A stretch of 64,000 nucleotides of DNA, taken from Campylobacter concisus (lineage in GTDB: Bacteria > Campylobacterota > Campylobacteria > Campylobacterales > Campylobacteraceae). The stretch is taken from contig NZ_JAAKYZ010000001.1 in the NCBI RefSeq assembly GCF_015229955.1, positions 372,001 to 436,000 on the forward strand. Reading direction: 5' to 3'. A program made the translations under genes and the position numbers. Positions 1-8,706 of the stretch are shown here, one piece after another. Under the pieces are notes generated by a model. It saw only the letters and a program-made list of their open reading frames with translations. It searched no databases and was not told the origin of the DNA. Each line of letters starts with the position of its first letter. Position 1 is the stretch's first letter.

Positions 1-611
1 CAACGCCTATAATGGCAGTTGGCGCTAGCTTCTCAGCACTTGAGGTAGTTCCTCTTGTATTGCTTGGCGCTGAAGCTTATGAACACTACAGACTTCAGTT
101 TGCTCAAACTTGGGCTAAGACATTAAAATGGCCACTTTACTGCTTTATCGCAGTTGCTTTCTGGAATATGCTAGGCGCTGGTGTATTTGGATTTTTAATC
201 AATCCTCCGATTTCACTATTTTATATCCAAGGCCTAAATACGACTCCAGTTCACGGACATGCTGCGCTATTTGGTGTTTATGGATTTTTGGCACTTGGAT
301 TTGTTTGGCTAGTAGCTACTTATCTATTCAAAGGTCAAGAATTTGATGAAAAACTTATGAAAGTAGGTTTTTGGGGCTTAAATATAGGTCTTATGCTAAT
401 GATCGTGCTTTCACTACTTCCAATAGGAATTTATCAAGCATTTGCAAGCCTAGAGCATGGTATGTGGTATGCAAGAAGCGCTGAGCTTTTACAACAATCA
501 CACTTACAAAATTTAAGATGGGTAAGAATGATTGGCGATACGATTTTAATAATCGGTGGAATCAGCTTCCTTGCACAACTTCTAAAATTTATGCTTAATA
601 AAAAAGCTTAA
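1..611 (+). CDS. norB: Quinol-dependent nitric oxide reductase (qNOR), C-terminal part
   Basis: This is the 3' end of a gene that starts before the window; the frame is already open at base 3. The roughly 200 residues are almost entirely hydrophobic with about five membrane segments. They carry the NorB/qNOR-type FSALEVVP segment, whose glutamate is conserved in the family, and a downstream HGHAALFGVYG segment. The family is a haem-copper oxidase relative that reduces NO to N2O at the inner membrane, taking electrons from quinol in the single-subunit form. The single-subunit assignment is inferred, because the N-terminal half is not visible and no norC lies next to it. A strong hairpin follows the stop codon, so the gene ends its transcript. 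It fits with the nap operon elsewhere in the window. Confidence 0.85.
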   Translation, partial: TPIMAVGASFSALEVVPLVLLGAEAYEHYRLQFAQTWAKTLKWPLYCFIAVAFWNMLGAGVFGFLINPPISLFYIQGLNTTPVHGHAALFGVYGFLALGFVWLVATYLFKGQEFDEKLMKVGFWGLNIGLMLMIVLSLLPIGIYQAFASLEHGMWYARSAELLQQSHLQNLRWVRMIGDTILIIGGISFLAQLLKFMLNKKA

Positions 612-615
612 AATT

Positions 616-640
616 AAAGGGGTATTTTGCCCCTTTATTA
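616..640 (+). terminator. Hairpin terminator after qNOR
   Basis: AAAGGGG and CCCCTTT form a 7-bp perfect stem around a 7-base loop, followed by a short A/T-rich tail, just after the qNOR stop codon. Confidence 0.75.
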
Positions 641-682
641 AGCTATCTTTTCATAAAATAACGCAAATTTAAAAGGAAAGAA

Positions 683-1225
683 ATGATTACATTTTTTAAA
701 AGAATTTGCGTTATTTTCATCGTACTCTTACACGCTTTTTTGGCTCTTGTAGTTGATTATTCGTTTCCACACTATGCAAATGTGCAAATCACGGGTGGCG
801 ATGTCAAACGTATGGACAAAGATGGTATCATCGACGCTAAAAATCCAGCAGATGGCCCTACCAGAGATGTTTATTTTATCTACACTAAAGATTCTAATAA
901 TTCAAATAAAGTCATGGCTTATAGAAATGAAGATACTGCATGGGGATTTCCGTTTTATTTTAAATTTAACTCAGCTGATGTACAAGCCAAGGCTCAAGGC
1001 TTTGCAAATAGCGATAAAAACGTAACTGTAAAATATTATGGATATAGAATTTCTATGCTTCAAGAGTTTAGAAATGTCATCTCACTAAAAGAAAGCGGCA
1101 CTGATACTAGTTGGCCGGTAGCTAGCTATGTATTTTACTTTATCTTGTTTATCTCGCTAATCATTTGGATAAGAAAGATAAATAAGGCCTTTAGACCAAA
1201 AATTAGTGAAAATTTAGATAAATAG
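683..1225 (+). CDS. DUF1523 family membrane protein
   Basis: A 180-residue protein with one N-terminal membrane helix (about residues 5-26), a soluble, probably periplasmic domain, and a second hydrophobic helix near residues 147-163 followed by a basic tail. The middle domain contains the GGDVKRMDKDG segment and the MAYRNEDTAWGFPFYFKFNS segment that I recognise as DUF1523. The function of that family is not known to me. An AAAGGA ribosome binding site precedes the ATG. The gene stands alone between two hairpin terminators, so it is probably monocistronic. Confidence 0.75.
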   Translation: MITFFKRICVIFIVLLHAFLALVVDYSFPHYANVQITGGDVKRMDKDGIIDAKNPADGPTRDVYFIYTKDSNNSNKVMAYRNEDTAWGFPFYFKFNSADVQAKAQGFANSDKNVTVKYYGYRISMLQEFRNVISLKESGTDTSWPVASYVFYFILFISLIIWIRKINKAFRPKISENLDK

Positions 1226-1262
1226 ATAGTATTTGTTTTAGCTATTTGATATTTTAAAAATC

Positions 1263-1290
1263 AAAAAGAGAGCCTTGTTTCTCTTTTATC
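1263..1290 (+). terminator. Hairpin terminator after the DUF1523 gene
   Basis: AAAAGAGA (1264-1271) pairs with TCTCTTTT (1280-1287) across an 8-base loop, with T-rich sequence downstream. Confidence 0.65.
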
Positions 1291-1530
1291 TTTAAAAATT
1301 TCTAGTGCTATCAAGCATTTTTAGCTCGTTTGCTCTGTTATGCCATTTGTTATATTTATCTACACTTTCTCAGTCTATAAAATAAAATTCTACATCTAGA
1401 TTATTTTTAAGAAAATCACCCACTTTTTTATGGCATATACCTCTTTTGCTACGCTCTTCACTAACTACAACCTAGTTTATGTCGTTTTAATTTAGTTCGC
1501 CAAGATCTTCTAAAAAGAGGCTCGCACGAA
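1291..1530 (-). pseudogene. Decayed coding remnant, minus strand, family not recognised
   Basis: One minus-strand frame reads as protein-like sequence from about 1530 down to a TAA at 1291-1293, but in-frame TAA, TAG and TGA codons interrupt it. Segments such as EERSKRGICHKKVGDFL and NKWHNRANELKMLDS look like real protein, not random translation. The stops could come from single-base decay, for example TGG to TAG or TGA. I do not recognise the family. The 5' part has merged with the plus-strand remnant that follows. Confidence 0.45.
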
Positions 1531-1668
1531 AGCCACCTTGTATCTATACCTATCTCACGCAAGGATATCTATTCTATTTTTGAAAATTTAAAGCCATTTG
1601 CTGGCGTATCAGTTTTTGTAGTAGAATTTTTAGATTTCAGAAAGAAGATTTATAGTGAATTAGCATAA
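1465..1668 (+). pseudogene. C-terminal gene fragment, plus strand, family not recognised
   Basis: An open frame without a usable start codon runs from just after a stop at 1462-1464 to TAA at 1666-1668. The last 45 residues (…ISRKDIYSIFENLKPFAG… to …FRKKIYSELA) have a plausible globular composition, whereas the first part lies antisense to the neighbouring remnant. It is probably the 3' end of a gene whose beginning has been lost. I cannot name the family. Confidence 0.35.
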
Positions 1669-1673
1669 ATTTT

Positions 1674-1694
1674 TAGGGGCAAAGCTGCCCCTAG
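1674..1694 (-). terminator. Hairpin terminator for hpf
   Basis: TAGGGGCA and TGCCCCTA form a perfect 8-bp stem 2-23 bases beyond the hpf stop. On the minus strand the stem is followed by AAAAATTTAT. Confidence 0.7.
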
Positions 1695-1696
1695 TT

Positions 1697-2224
1697 TTAG
1701 TAAAGACCGAAAGTTCCGTCTGTTCTTTTGTAGATCACACGCATTTTTGCGTAAACATCGTTAAATACGTAAAATTGTTTATCGCTTGATTTTAGTTTTT
1801 CAAGTGCTTCTTCGACCTCAAGAGGTTTATAAATTTCAAGCTCCATAGGTACGATCTCCTCGACACCTTCGATCTTTTCTTCTCCTATTCTTGAGCGAAA
1901 TTCTTTGTCGTCAGCCTTGCCTTTAACAGTAAATTTCTTATCATGCTCTCTTCTTAAAACTTTTGATGCTTTTTCGATAGCAAGATCGATCGCAGCGTAA
2001 AGATCTTTATCTTTTTGGCGAACGACTATGGTGTCTTTATGAGCCATATTTAGAGAAAATTCTGCATTAAAGCCTTTTTTTCCTTGTTTTTCATCGGCTG
2101 CCACAACACATCTTGCTGAGATGATGTCGAGATTGTATTTACCAAGCGTATCAAAAGCGTCTTGGATATAGTTTTTGATTGGCTCTGTTAGCTCAAATTG
2201 TTTTCCTACAATGCTTATGTTCAT
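1697..2224 (-). CDS. hpf: Long ribosome hibernation promoting factor
   Basis: A 175-residue protein with an N-terminal S30AE/HPF domain (about 1-100; opening MNISIVGKQFELTEPIKNYI) and a C-terminal dimerisation domain (about 118-175, ending YKRTDGTFGLY). This is the long-HPF architecture, which in other bacteria dimerises 70S ribosomes into inactive 100S particles in stationary phase. The length matches that family. The start is an ATG with AAGGAG seven bases upstream. A TATAAT -10 element lies at 2254-2259, so the gene probably has its own promoter; a hairpin follows the stop. Confidence 0.93.
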   Translation of the reverse strand: MNISIVGKQFELTEPIKNYIQDAFDTLGKYNLDIISARCVVAADEKQGKKGFNAEFSLNMAHKDTIVVRQKDKDLYAAIDLAIEKASKVLRREHDKKFTVKGKADDKEFRSRIGEEKIEGVEEIVPMELEIYKPLEVEEALEKLKSSDKQFYVFNDVYAKMRVIYKRTDGTFGLY

Positions 2225-2253
2225 CGTAATCTCCTTTATAGAAAGTAAGATGA

Positions 2254-2259
2254 TTATAA
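2254..2259 (-). promoter_or_regulatory. -10 element of the hpf promoter
   Basis: TATAAT (minus strand) preceded by TGT, about 30 bases before the hpf ATG. The upstream sequence is A/T-rich with no clear -35, as is usual in Campylobacter sigma70 promoters. Confidence 0.55.
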
Positions 2260-2304
2260 CACGCTAAAACTAAAAACAAATTAAACTAAAATCTTTATAA
2301 AATT

Positions 2305-2727
2305 TTAAAGTTTCTGAAGAGTTCGTTTGTGAAAATTTATAGGATTTGGTGTTTTTTTATCTTTTGATGTTACAAAAACATCAAAGATCATATTGCCAGT
2401 ACTTGCGACTCCGTTTGTTCCTGGCATGATGGTCGGTGGAGTGCATATGCCGATATCGCCAAAGTAAGTTATTTTTACTTTAAAGTCGAACATATCGTTA
2501 AATTCTCCATCTACTTTATCTAGGCATTTGTTTGAGAAATCGGTTCTAAAAATTTCAAACATCGCATACTCTGCTGCTGCTTGAGCAACGAGTTGTGCTT
2601 GCTCTCTTAGATAAATTTCACTGCTTTGTCTAGCTGATGTGCTAGCTATCGAAAGGGCAAGAGTGCTGATAGAAGCTGCCACAACTAGAAAAAATATCGC
2701 CGCTATTAATGTAAATCCTTTTCTCAT
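2305..2727 (-). CDS. MshP/GspK-like minor pseudopilin without Glu5
   Basis: A 140-residue prepilin-like protein opening MRKGFTLIAAIFFLVVAASI. It has a short basic leader, the G-F cleavage site for prepilin peptidase, and a single N-terminal hydrophobic helix. Position +5 of the mature protein is not glutamate, unlike the two neighbouring prepilins. Lack of Glu5 is typical of GspK, PilX and MshP minor pilins that sit at the fibre tip. The ATG at 2727 shares its A with the stop codon of the preceding gene (TAATG overlap). A longer frame from 2751 exists, but this overlap and the leader argue for 2727. It probably works with the two adjacent prepilins and the large secreted protein. Confidence 0.75.
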   Translation of the reverse strand: MRKGFTLIAAIFFLVVAASISTLALSIASTSARQSSEIYLREQAQLVAQAAAEYAMFEIFRTDFSNKCLDKVDGEFNDMFDFKVKITYFGDIGICTPPTIMPGTNGVASTGNMIFDVFVTSKDKKTPNPINFHKRTLQKL

Positions 2728-3749
2728 TAATAAACAGCCTTTGACTTGCAAATGGTTATTTCTGATTTTTCTGCTTTAAGGCAAAGCTTTAACGCGATGA
2801 CTCCATTTTTTTCTGTAAAGACAAATCTTGTTACGTGTTTAGCCAGTGTTGCACTTTCGGCTTTGATAGCCTTTGTAGATGTTGAGCTAAATTTTTTAAA
2901 GCTTTCATTTAGCCATGGCCTATAGTTGTAGTAAATTTTAAGGTCAAAAGAGCCGTTTTGTACATCCTCGGCACTTTGCTCAGCTGGCGCTATGGCAATG
3001 GCTGTATAAGCTAGCTTATACTGTTCTGAAATTTTTTTATTTTTAAAATCACTTGAAATTTTAAGCGTATTGATTGATTGTATGCCTACTTTTGCGATAT
3101 CTAAGTGCCTTTGGTCTAAATTTTCTTGATAGCCAAAGCTGCTACCAACTCTATAAAGTATGCTAGAAAATATCGCTACTAAACCGCCATTTTCATTATC
3201 GGCGTTTATACACCTAGAGCCGCTATTTACATCTTCTTCATCGCTATCATTTTCGCAGGTCAAGTCCATTACGCCGTTTCTAAAAGCATTATTAAATTTG
3301 CTTCCAGGGCTTTTTAATCCATTTGCAACAGAACTATTTGCAAGATCTACATATCCGCTATATATGCCTTCTTCGATGATCGGATCTCCGTTAGTATCAT
3401 CTCCTTTATATTCGTTTATGCCATCAAATAGCTCATAAGCGGCTGGGATAAATTCTAAAATTTCAAAGTCGCTACTTAAATTTACACCACTATCATTTAG
3501 AGCTAGGTAATCTCCATTTTTTTTCCTAGCGATAACGCTTTGTTTGATTCTGTGGCTAAGTAGCATTGAAATTTGCTCTAGAGCGATTTCGCTTTGTGTT
3601 TCTAGTTCGTTTATTACTTTGCTTTGAAAATAGTTTTGATATAAATTCATAAGCGTGTTAAAGCTCATAAGTGAGATAACACCAAGTACGGTGATGACTA
3701 TTATTAGCTCAATTAATGTAAAAGCTTTTTTTGTTTTTTTCATTTCCAT
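2727..3749 (-). CDS. Prepilin-like protein, MshO-like
   Basis: A 340-residue prepilin-like protein. A short basic leader ends in AFTLIELIIVITVLG, the classic type IV class with Glu5 and a 20-residue hydrophobic helix. The remaining roughly 300 residues form a large soluble head with a few cysteines (around 164 and 178, and near the C-terminus). Its length and position between a 231-residue prepilin and the small Glu5-less protein are like MshO or GspJ. It overlaps the upstream gene by 10 bases and the downstream gene by one base of its stop codon, so translation is likely coupled. The start could also be the ATG two codons further in. The exact machinery (MSHA-like or transformation pilus) is inferred. 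Confidence 0.72.
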   Translation of the reverse strand: MEMKKTKKAFTLIELIIVITVLGVISLMSFNTLMNLYQNYFQSKVINELETQSEIALEQISMLLSHRIKQSVIARKKNGDYLALNDSGVNLSSDFEILEFIPAAYELFDGINEYKGDDTNGDPIIEEGIYSGYVDLANSSVANGLKSPGSKFNNAFRNGVMDLTCENDSDEEDVNSGSRCINADNENGGLVAIFSSILYRVGSSFGYQENLDQRHLDIAKVGIQSINTLKISSDFKNKKISEQYKLAYTAIAIAPAEQSAEDVQNGSFDLKIYYNYRPWLNESFKKFSSTSTKAIKAESATLAKHVTRFVFTEKNGVIALKLCLKAEKSEITICKSKAVY

Positions 3750-4435
3750 TCTTTTACACTTAGGGTGCTACTTTCACCTATGTTAAAGGCATATCCATAA
3801 AGTACGCTTTTGCTCTCTTTTGTAGTTTTCATAGTCGTATCTAGCTTTATCTGTAAAACGTCACTATCGTTTAAAGGAGTGCTAACTACAAATTTATCAG
3901 CTCCATTTGTTATGGTTGGAGTCGTTTCTGTATCTATGATAAAGTCGCGTTTAGTAGTGCTAGCAGTTGGCGAGATGGATTTTTGAGTATTGAAATTTTT
4001 GATAGATTTTACTTTAAAATTTACGCTTTTGATTGATTCTGGAAGCTTTGAATCACTAGGCCTTGTGGCACATGCAGATGAATTTTGCACTGGATATGCA
4101 AGTATCCTATGTCCCTCTCCTTTTACACCGCTTTTTTCATAAAAATCTGGATTTGCCCCTTGATCGCAGATAATAAGAGGAAAAATTATAGCCTCTTGAG
4201 TGGTTATGGATGATGGCATGGTATTTTTACCGGCTATTAAGACTTGATCGCTAAATGGTGCTTTTAATATTAATGACATATAAGTTTTAGCATTCATTAG
4301 TCCTTCTTGCATTAAGGACTGCTCGCTTAGATTCGAAGTAGTTCTTACTGCTAGTGGTAGGCTTGCACTTACTATGGCCACTACAAGCACTGATAAGATA
4401 AGCTCTATCAATGAAAAGCCACCTCTTTTTACCAC
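3740..4435 (-). CDS. Prepilin-like protein
   Basis: A 231-residue protein whose leader MVKRGGFSLIELILSVLVVAI is a standard prepilin signal: basic residues, Gly-Phe cleavage point, Glu5 and a hydrophobic helix. The head domain has Cys residues near 90 and 117. The gene overlaps the large secreted-protein gene by 7 bases upstream and the next prepilin by 10 bases downstream, so the four genes form one operon. It could be a GspI/MshD/PilV-type minor pilin. In C. jejuni a pseudopilin gene (ctsT) lies close to fliW, bamD and lon as here, so a role in DNA uptake is an alternative. Confidence 0.72.
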   Translation of the reverse strand: MVKRGGFSLIELILSVLVVAIVSASLPLAVRTTSNLSEQSLMQEGLMNAKTYMSLILKAPFSDQVLIAGKNTMPSSITTQEAIIFPLIICDQGANPDFYEKSGVKGEGHRILAYPVQNSSACATRPSDSKLPESIKSVNFKVKSIKNFNTQKSISPTASTTKRDFIIDTETTPTITNGADKFVVSTPLNDSDVLQIKLDTTMKTTKESKSVLYGYAFNIGESSTLSVKEWK

Positions 4436-7400
4436 TCTATTCTCCTGTTTGTCTTGTCACTTATATCTAGGTTACTATCACTATTAGATTTTACTCCTAT
4501 AAAACCTCCAACTGCACCGCTTGTCTTATCTTCTATGTTATTGCTCTTTAGGACTTTACCAGCCCATTCGCCATTTGGTACTAGAAAATTTAGATTGAAA
4601 TTATTTGTTTCAGGTTTCTCATCAAATTCGCTATAAAGAAGCCAGCTAGGTGCTCTCATTTTAGCCACATCAGTAACCGCTGAAGGGTTTCTTATAAAAA
4701 TTATCTGCTCGCCATTGCTTATACTACTTACATCATTTCTTAAAACAGTGCCGCTGTAAGTGTTTGTAAAGCTAAAGTCGTGATAGTTAAGTACTCCTGC
4801 GCTATGTTTTGGATTGGTAGCCCAAAATGGTGCAGCTGGAAAGTCTTGCCACAGTTTGCCATCATTTTTCATGTAGGCATTTTTATTGCATCCATCGCAG
4901 TAGGCACCATAATAAATTTTGGCATAAAAACCGCTATAAAGCCCTTCATAAAATGGTGCATAAACCCTACCAAAGTAAAATTTTGCTGTTGTTTCTGTTG
5001 CTGGTTTTTCATATTTTTTTACTGTATCGGTGCTATCTGACATGCCGCTAAAGCTAAAATCATTACTTGAAATAGTAAAAGGATTTTTGGCATGATTTAC
5101 TTTTCTTTCAAAATTAAAATACACTTCACCTTTGCCTACGCCATTTACAAAAGTATTTTTTTCTACATAAAATGTTGATTTTGTAGCACTTGGATCTATT
5201 GCTTTTCTAGTGTTTGAGCCAGGAATTTCAAAAAACAAAATTTCTTTATTTGCTTTTGCTAATGTACCGGCATTGCCATCGTTGTCTGTAAAATTTAAAG
5301 GAACTCTATCTAGCTTTATGTCAAAGTTCATATTTTTTGCATAGCAATCTTCATTATAAAGTTTTGCAGGATCATCGTTAAACAACCTAGCAGTTACTTC
5401 AAAGTCAAGCTTTGCTTTTTGTATGCCTTCATTATCAAGGTATGTTATATCGCTATCTTTTGTTATCTTTAACTTGCTTATTTGTATATCTTTTGGCCTA
5501 AATAAATAATCTCTATTACCTTCTAGCTTTATACTACATCCTATCCTTCCTTCTTGAGCAGTATCTTGTGATGGATCGTTGCTAATTGAGTTTTTTACAC
5601 AATCATCAGCTCTTGATGGTGTATGTTGATCAGTTATTGTATAGTCTTTGTCTAATACATAAAAATATGTATCGCCTATATCTGAGTAAGAAAAGCCAAC
5701 AGGTCCACTTGATGTGTGACGGAAAATTTTACCCAATGCTTTATTTGGATCGTTAAAATCTACGCTTAGTTTGTTTTCGCTTTCTATAATGCTAGGATCG
5801 CAAGTCGCACTATATGCTGGTACAAGTTTTATCTCTCCATTTGAGCCACTTATGTTGTTTATATATCCATTTGCTAAGCCACTATCAAGAGGTTTCATAG
5901 CCGCAAGAGCAATGTTATTATAAACTTTGCCGCCCATTAAAACATTGTTATTATTGATCGTATTCTTGTCAGTATCCCATAGTCTAAAGTGACTTGGTCT
6001 TATAGCAAAATCATCTAATTTTTCACATTCAACCTTTGTGGTATTTGTCACTGGATCAAGATGAGAAATTCTAAATTTTACGCTTTTATAGGCTCTGTCA
6101 ATACTAATGCCTGACAACAAAATATCAGTTACACCATTAAATGTTATATCTTGTTCATATAAATTTGTTGGAGCATTGCAAGACTCGACCAACTCTACTT
6201 TTACATCTACTGGGGCATCTGGTACTTTTTTGTTGCCATCTGTATCATAGTTCGTGATATAGACATTAAATGGCGTAGAAACGATTTTAGTTAGAAGTCT
6301 ATTTTTAAATTTAGTTTTAAAAGCTACCGAGCCATCGTCTTGTCTATTGCTTGCGACGAAATTATTTGGACTGGCACTAACGCCTAAAGTAATGTTGTAA
6401 TTTTGATTGCTACATCTTCTTATGTATGTGTCATAGGGCTGTAAATTTATATCAGCATTTGCAACCGTGGCTTTGTAACTATTTGGCTCAAATTTAGACT
6501 TAAGGGTAGTTTCATATATGGCATAAGCGTAGTTGCCTTGATGAATTAGCATTTCTCCACCCTTATTTGCAGCCGCACCTTGTCCTAAATAAAAAGTTAA
6601 GTCATTTCCGCTTAATTGCTGCAAGCCTGTGTTGTCGTTATAGTGTACCTGTCCTGACATAGTAAGCAGATCACTAGGCCCTTGTGATGCTTTATCTGCG
6701 TAAATGTAAGTTGAGTTTGGATTATAAATTTGACTTGGATCTATTGTAGCTTTTAGCGCAAAGTCTTGGGCAGCTTCATTAGTATTATTTGTAACTTCAA
6801 CGAAAGTTTTTAAAATAGTATTTGCTGGCACTACCGTCGGAGTATTTTCTTGCACCTTTGTAAAAGTACTATCGCTAGGTTTTTTTGCATAAATATATTC
6901 CATATAGCAAACATCTGGTTTATATATACGAGAAGAGAAGCCAACTAGAGCTAAATTTATACGGTCAGCACTTACGACATTAGCACCGCCTGAGCTTTTA
7001 ATCGTTGTAACTGTAAATTTTATATCTGCTTCTTTTTGAGCATATGACATTTTGTCCGATATATCAAATATATCTAAGTCTGCTTGAGAGTGAAATTTTT
7101 TACCTGGATTTATAAGTTGTCCAAATTTTGTCATAGTTGAGTTAAACTGATCGCCTTGCGCGTTATATCCGCTGGTGATACTCTGATAGCTACCACCATT
7201 TTTTATCTTGATATCTTCACCTTTTGTTTCTGGCTTGCCACCAAATGAAAACATTGTAAGCGAAGCATCTATATTTCCTGCTTTTGGTGTGTAGATATTT
7301 TCAAATTTTACATCTATGGTTGAGCTCTTTACAGTACCAAATGGATCGCTTGACTTCATCCAGTCTGCTGCAAGTCTTTCTAATCCATCAAATATACTAA

Positions 7401-8646
7401 CAAGCTTTGGCTCTATATTGTTTGCTGCGGCAGTTTTATCATCAAAGTCATAAATTATGACCAAACTCCAAGCTGCAAATTGTGGTGCGATGGATTGTAT
7501 CCAGTAGCCATTTTGTCCTTGAACTGGTGAGAATAGTAGCGTGCCGTATGTTTTTTTTAGTTTTCTATTAGTGGAATTGTTTACCTTATATATGCCATCA
7601 TTTGGGTCTATAAATTCATCACTAAAGGGAATCGTAGTGGATCTGATATTACCAGCATAAAATGTCCTATCTGACTCACTAGTACCAAGAGAGTCTCTAA
7701 CTATATCTGTTACATCAGCACTTGCTACATATTGGTAGTTTATTCCAGCTTTTACATAGTAGCTATTGGACTCGTTTTGATTATATGATTCAAGAGTCAT
7801 TGATTTTGGTTTATACTCACTAAATGAGCCAAACCAAAAGACATCTTTTGGATCAGCATCTATTGTAATTACATTTTTTCCAGGAGCTTTAAAATCAATC
7901 CTGCTATATCCTTTTATGTAATTTAAAGCACTTATATATAAATTTGACCCAAGATTTTTTATGGCCCAGTTTTGATAAAGAGAGCCGCCCCAATAAAGCC
8001 TGGCATAGACTACGTTTTTGCCTTTTAAATTATTTTGTATAAAGGTATTTTTCTCACTAAAATCAAATGTGGAAGAGGATGAATTTTTACAATAAGGATG
8101 CTTGCTAGGATTGTAAATATATGTTGTTTGACAAAGTGTGTAATTGCTAGACGAAAAATTACCAGTATCTAAAAATATTCTATCGGCTGTAGATGATGTT
8201 TTTGTTACGTTAGATGGATCTGGAACAAAATTATATCCAGTGTATTGTGGAATCATAATGGTAGCACCAATGGTAGCTATATCGCCATTTACTCTGGTAT
8301 TTAGATTGCCATTTATTGATCTTTGTCTTAAGCCTTTAGAGTGATCATCCCACATGCCTATTAATGATCGTTTATTCCATGGAGAAAATTGCTCAACGTA
8401 AATATGATAGTGATCTTGTGCTAAGCCTGAAGAAAAGCTATTGGTATCTATCGTCCAGGTTCTATCAGATTTTCTTATGCAATGTGGGATATTTTTAGAA
8501 GAGTTGTCTTGGTACTCTTCAGCGTCTATAAAGCAAGAATAATTTGCTCCACTACAACCAATAGATGCTGCTTCTGCTGTCGTACAAGCTCTGGGTGCAC
8601 AAAAACCAAACGTGACAATAAAACAGAGTAAGTATGCTATCTTCAC
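4429..8646 (-). CDS. Very large secreted protein, MshQ-like (pilus-tip or surface candidate)
   Basis: About 1405 residues with an N-terminal signal peptide (KIAYLLCFIVTFGFCAP) and no other membrane segment. Many cysteines are scattered in pairs, which suggests disulfides in an exported protein. Around residue 880 a Cys followed by DDFAIRPSHF resembles the FAIRP segment I associate with MshQ-type proteins of MSHA loci (DUF6701-like). The C-terminal third is rich in beta-type, Gly/Ser/Asn-rich sequence. I favour the GTG at 8646, which has AGAGGA seven bases upstream and gives a clean signal peptide; a TTG start at 8667 is possible. It heads the operon containing three prepilins, so it may be a tip adhesin. 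The functional assignment is inference. Confidence 0.65.
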   Translation of the reverse strand: MKIAYLLCFIVTFGFCAPRACTTAEAASIGCSGANYSCFIDAEEYQDNSSKNIPHCIRKSDRTWTIDTNSFSSGLAQDHYHIYVEQFSPWNKRSLIGMWDDHSKGLRQRSINGNLNTRVNGDIATIGATIMIPQYTGYNFVPDPSNVTKTSSTADRIFLDTGNFSSSNYTLCQTTYIYNPSKHPYCKNSSSSTFDFSEKNTFIQNNLKGKNVVYARLYWGGSLYQNWAIKNLGSNLYISALNYIKGYSRIDFKAPGKNVITIDADPKDVFWFGSFSEYKPKSMTLESYNQNESNSYYVKAGINYQYVASADVTDIVRDSLGTSESDRTFYAGNIRSTTIPFSDEFIDPNDGIYKVNNSTNRKLKKTYGTLLFSPVQGQNGYWIQSIAPQFAAWSLVIIYDFDDKTAAANNIEPKLVSIFDGLERLAADWMKSSDPFGTVKSSTIDVKFENIYTPKAGNIDASLTMFSFGGKPETKGEDIKIKNGGSYQSITSGYNAQGDQFNSTMTKFGQLINPGKKFHSQADLDIFDISDKMSYAQKEADIKFTVTTIKSSGGANVVSADRINLALVGFSSRIYKPDVCYMEYIYAKKPSDSTFTKVQENTPTVVPANTILKTFVEVTNNTNEAAQDFALKATIDPSQIYNPNSTYIYADKASQGPSDLLTMSGQVHYNDNTGLQQLSGNDLTFYLGQGAAANKGGEMLIHQGNYAYAIYETTLKSKFEPNSYKATVANADINLQPYDTYIRRCSNQNYNITLGVSASPNNFVASNRQDDGSVAFKTKFKNRLLTKIVSTPFNVYITNYDTDGNKKVPDAPVDVKVELVESCNAPTNLYEQDITFNGVTDILLSGISIDRAYKSVKFRISHLDPVTNTTKVECEKLDDFAIRPSHFRLWDTDKNTINNNNVLMGGKVYNNIALAAMKPLDSGLANGYINNISGSNGEIKLVPAYSATCDPSIIESENKLSVDFNDPNKALGKIFRHTSSGPVGFSYSDIGDTYFYVLDKDYTITDQHTPSRADDCVKNSISNDPSQDTAQEGRIGCSIKLEGNRDYLFRPKDIQISKLKITKDSDITYLDNEGIQKAKLDFEVTARLFNDDPAKLYNEDCYAKNMNFDIKLDRVPLNFTDNDGNAGTLAKANKEILFFEIPGSNTRKAIDPSATKSTFYVEKNTFVNGVGKGEVYFNFERKVNHAKNPFTISSNDFSFSGMSDSTDTVKKYEKPATETTAKFYFGRVYAPFYEGLYSGFYAKIYYGAYCDGCNKNAYMKNDGKLWQDFPAAPFWATNPKHSAGVLNYHDFSFTNTYSGTVLRNDVSSISNGEQIIFIRNPSAVTDVAKMRAPSWLLYSEFDEKPETNNFNLNFLVPNGEWAGKVLKSNNIEDKTSGAVGGFIGVKSNSDSNLDISDKTNRRIEW

Positions 8647-8706
8647 AACAAATCCTCTAAATAACAATAAAAAATCTCTCCTTAGATTTTTAAAAGCTTT
8701 TAGCTA

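Noticed and set aside
4429-8646. Giant secreted protein as the missing substrate of the Lap-like type I system
   Set aside because: It has an N-terminal Sec signal peptide and no RTX repeats, both against type I export, and it is cotranscribed with prepilins.
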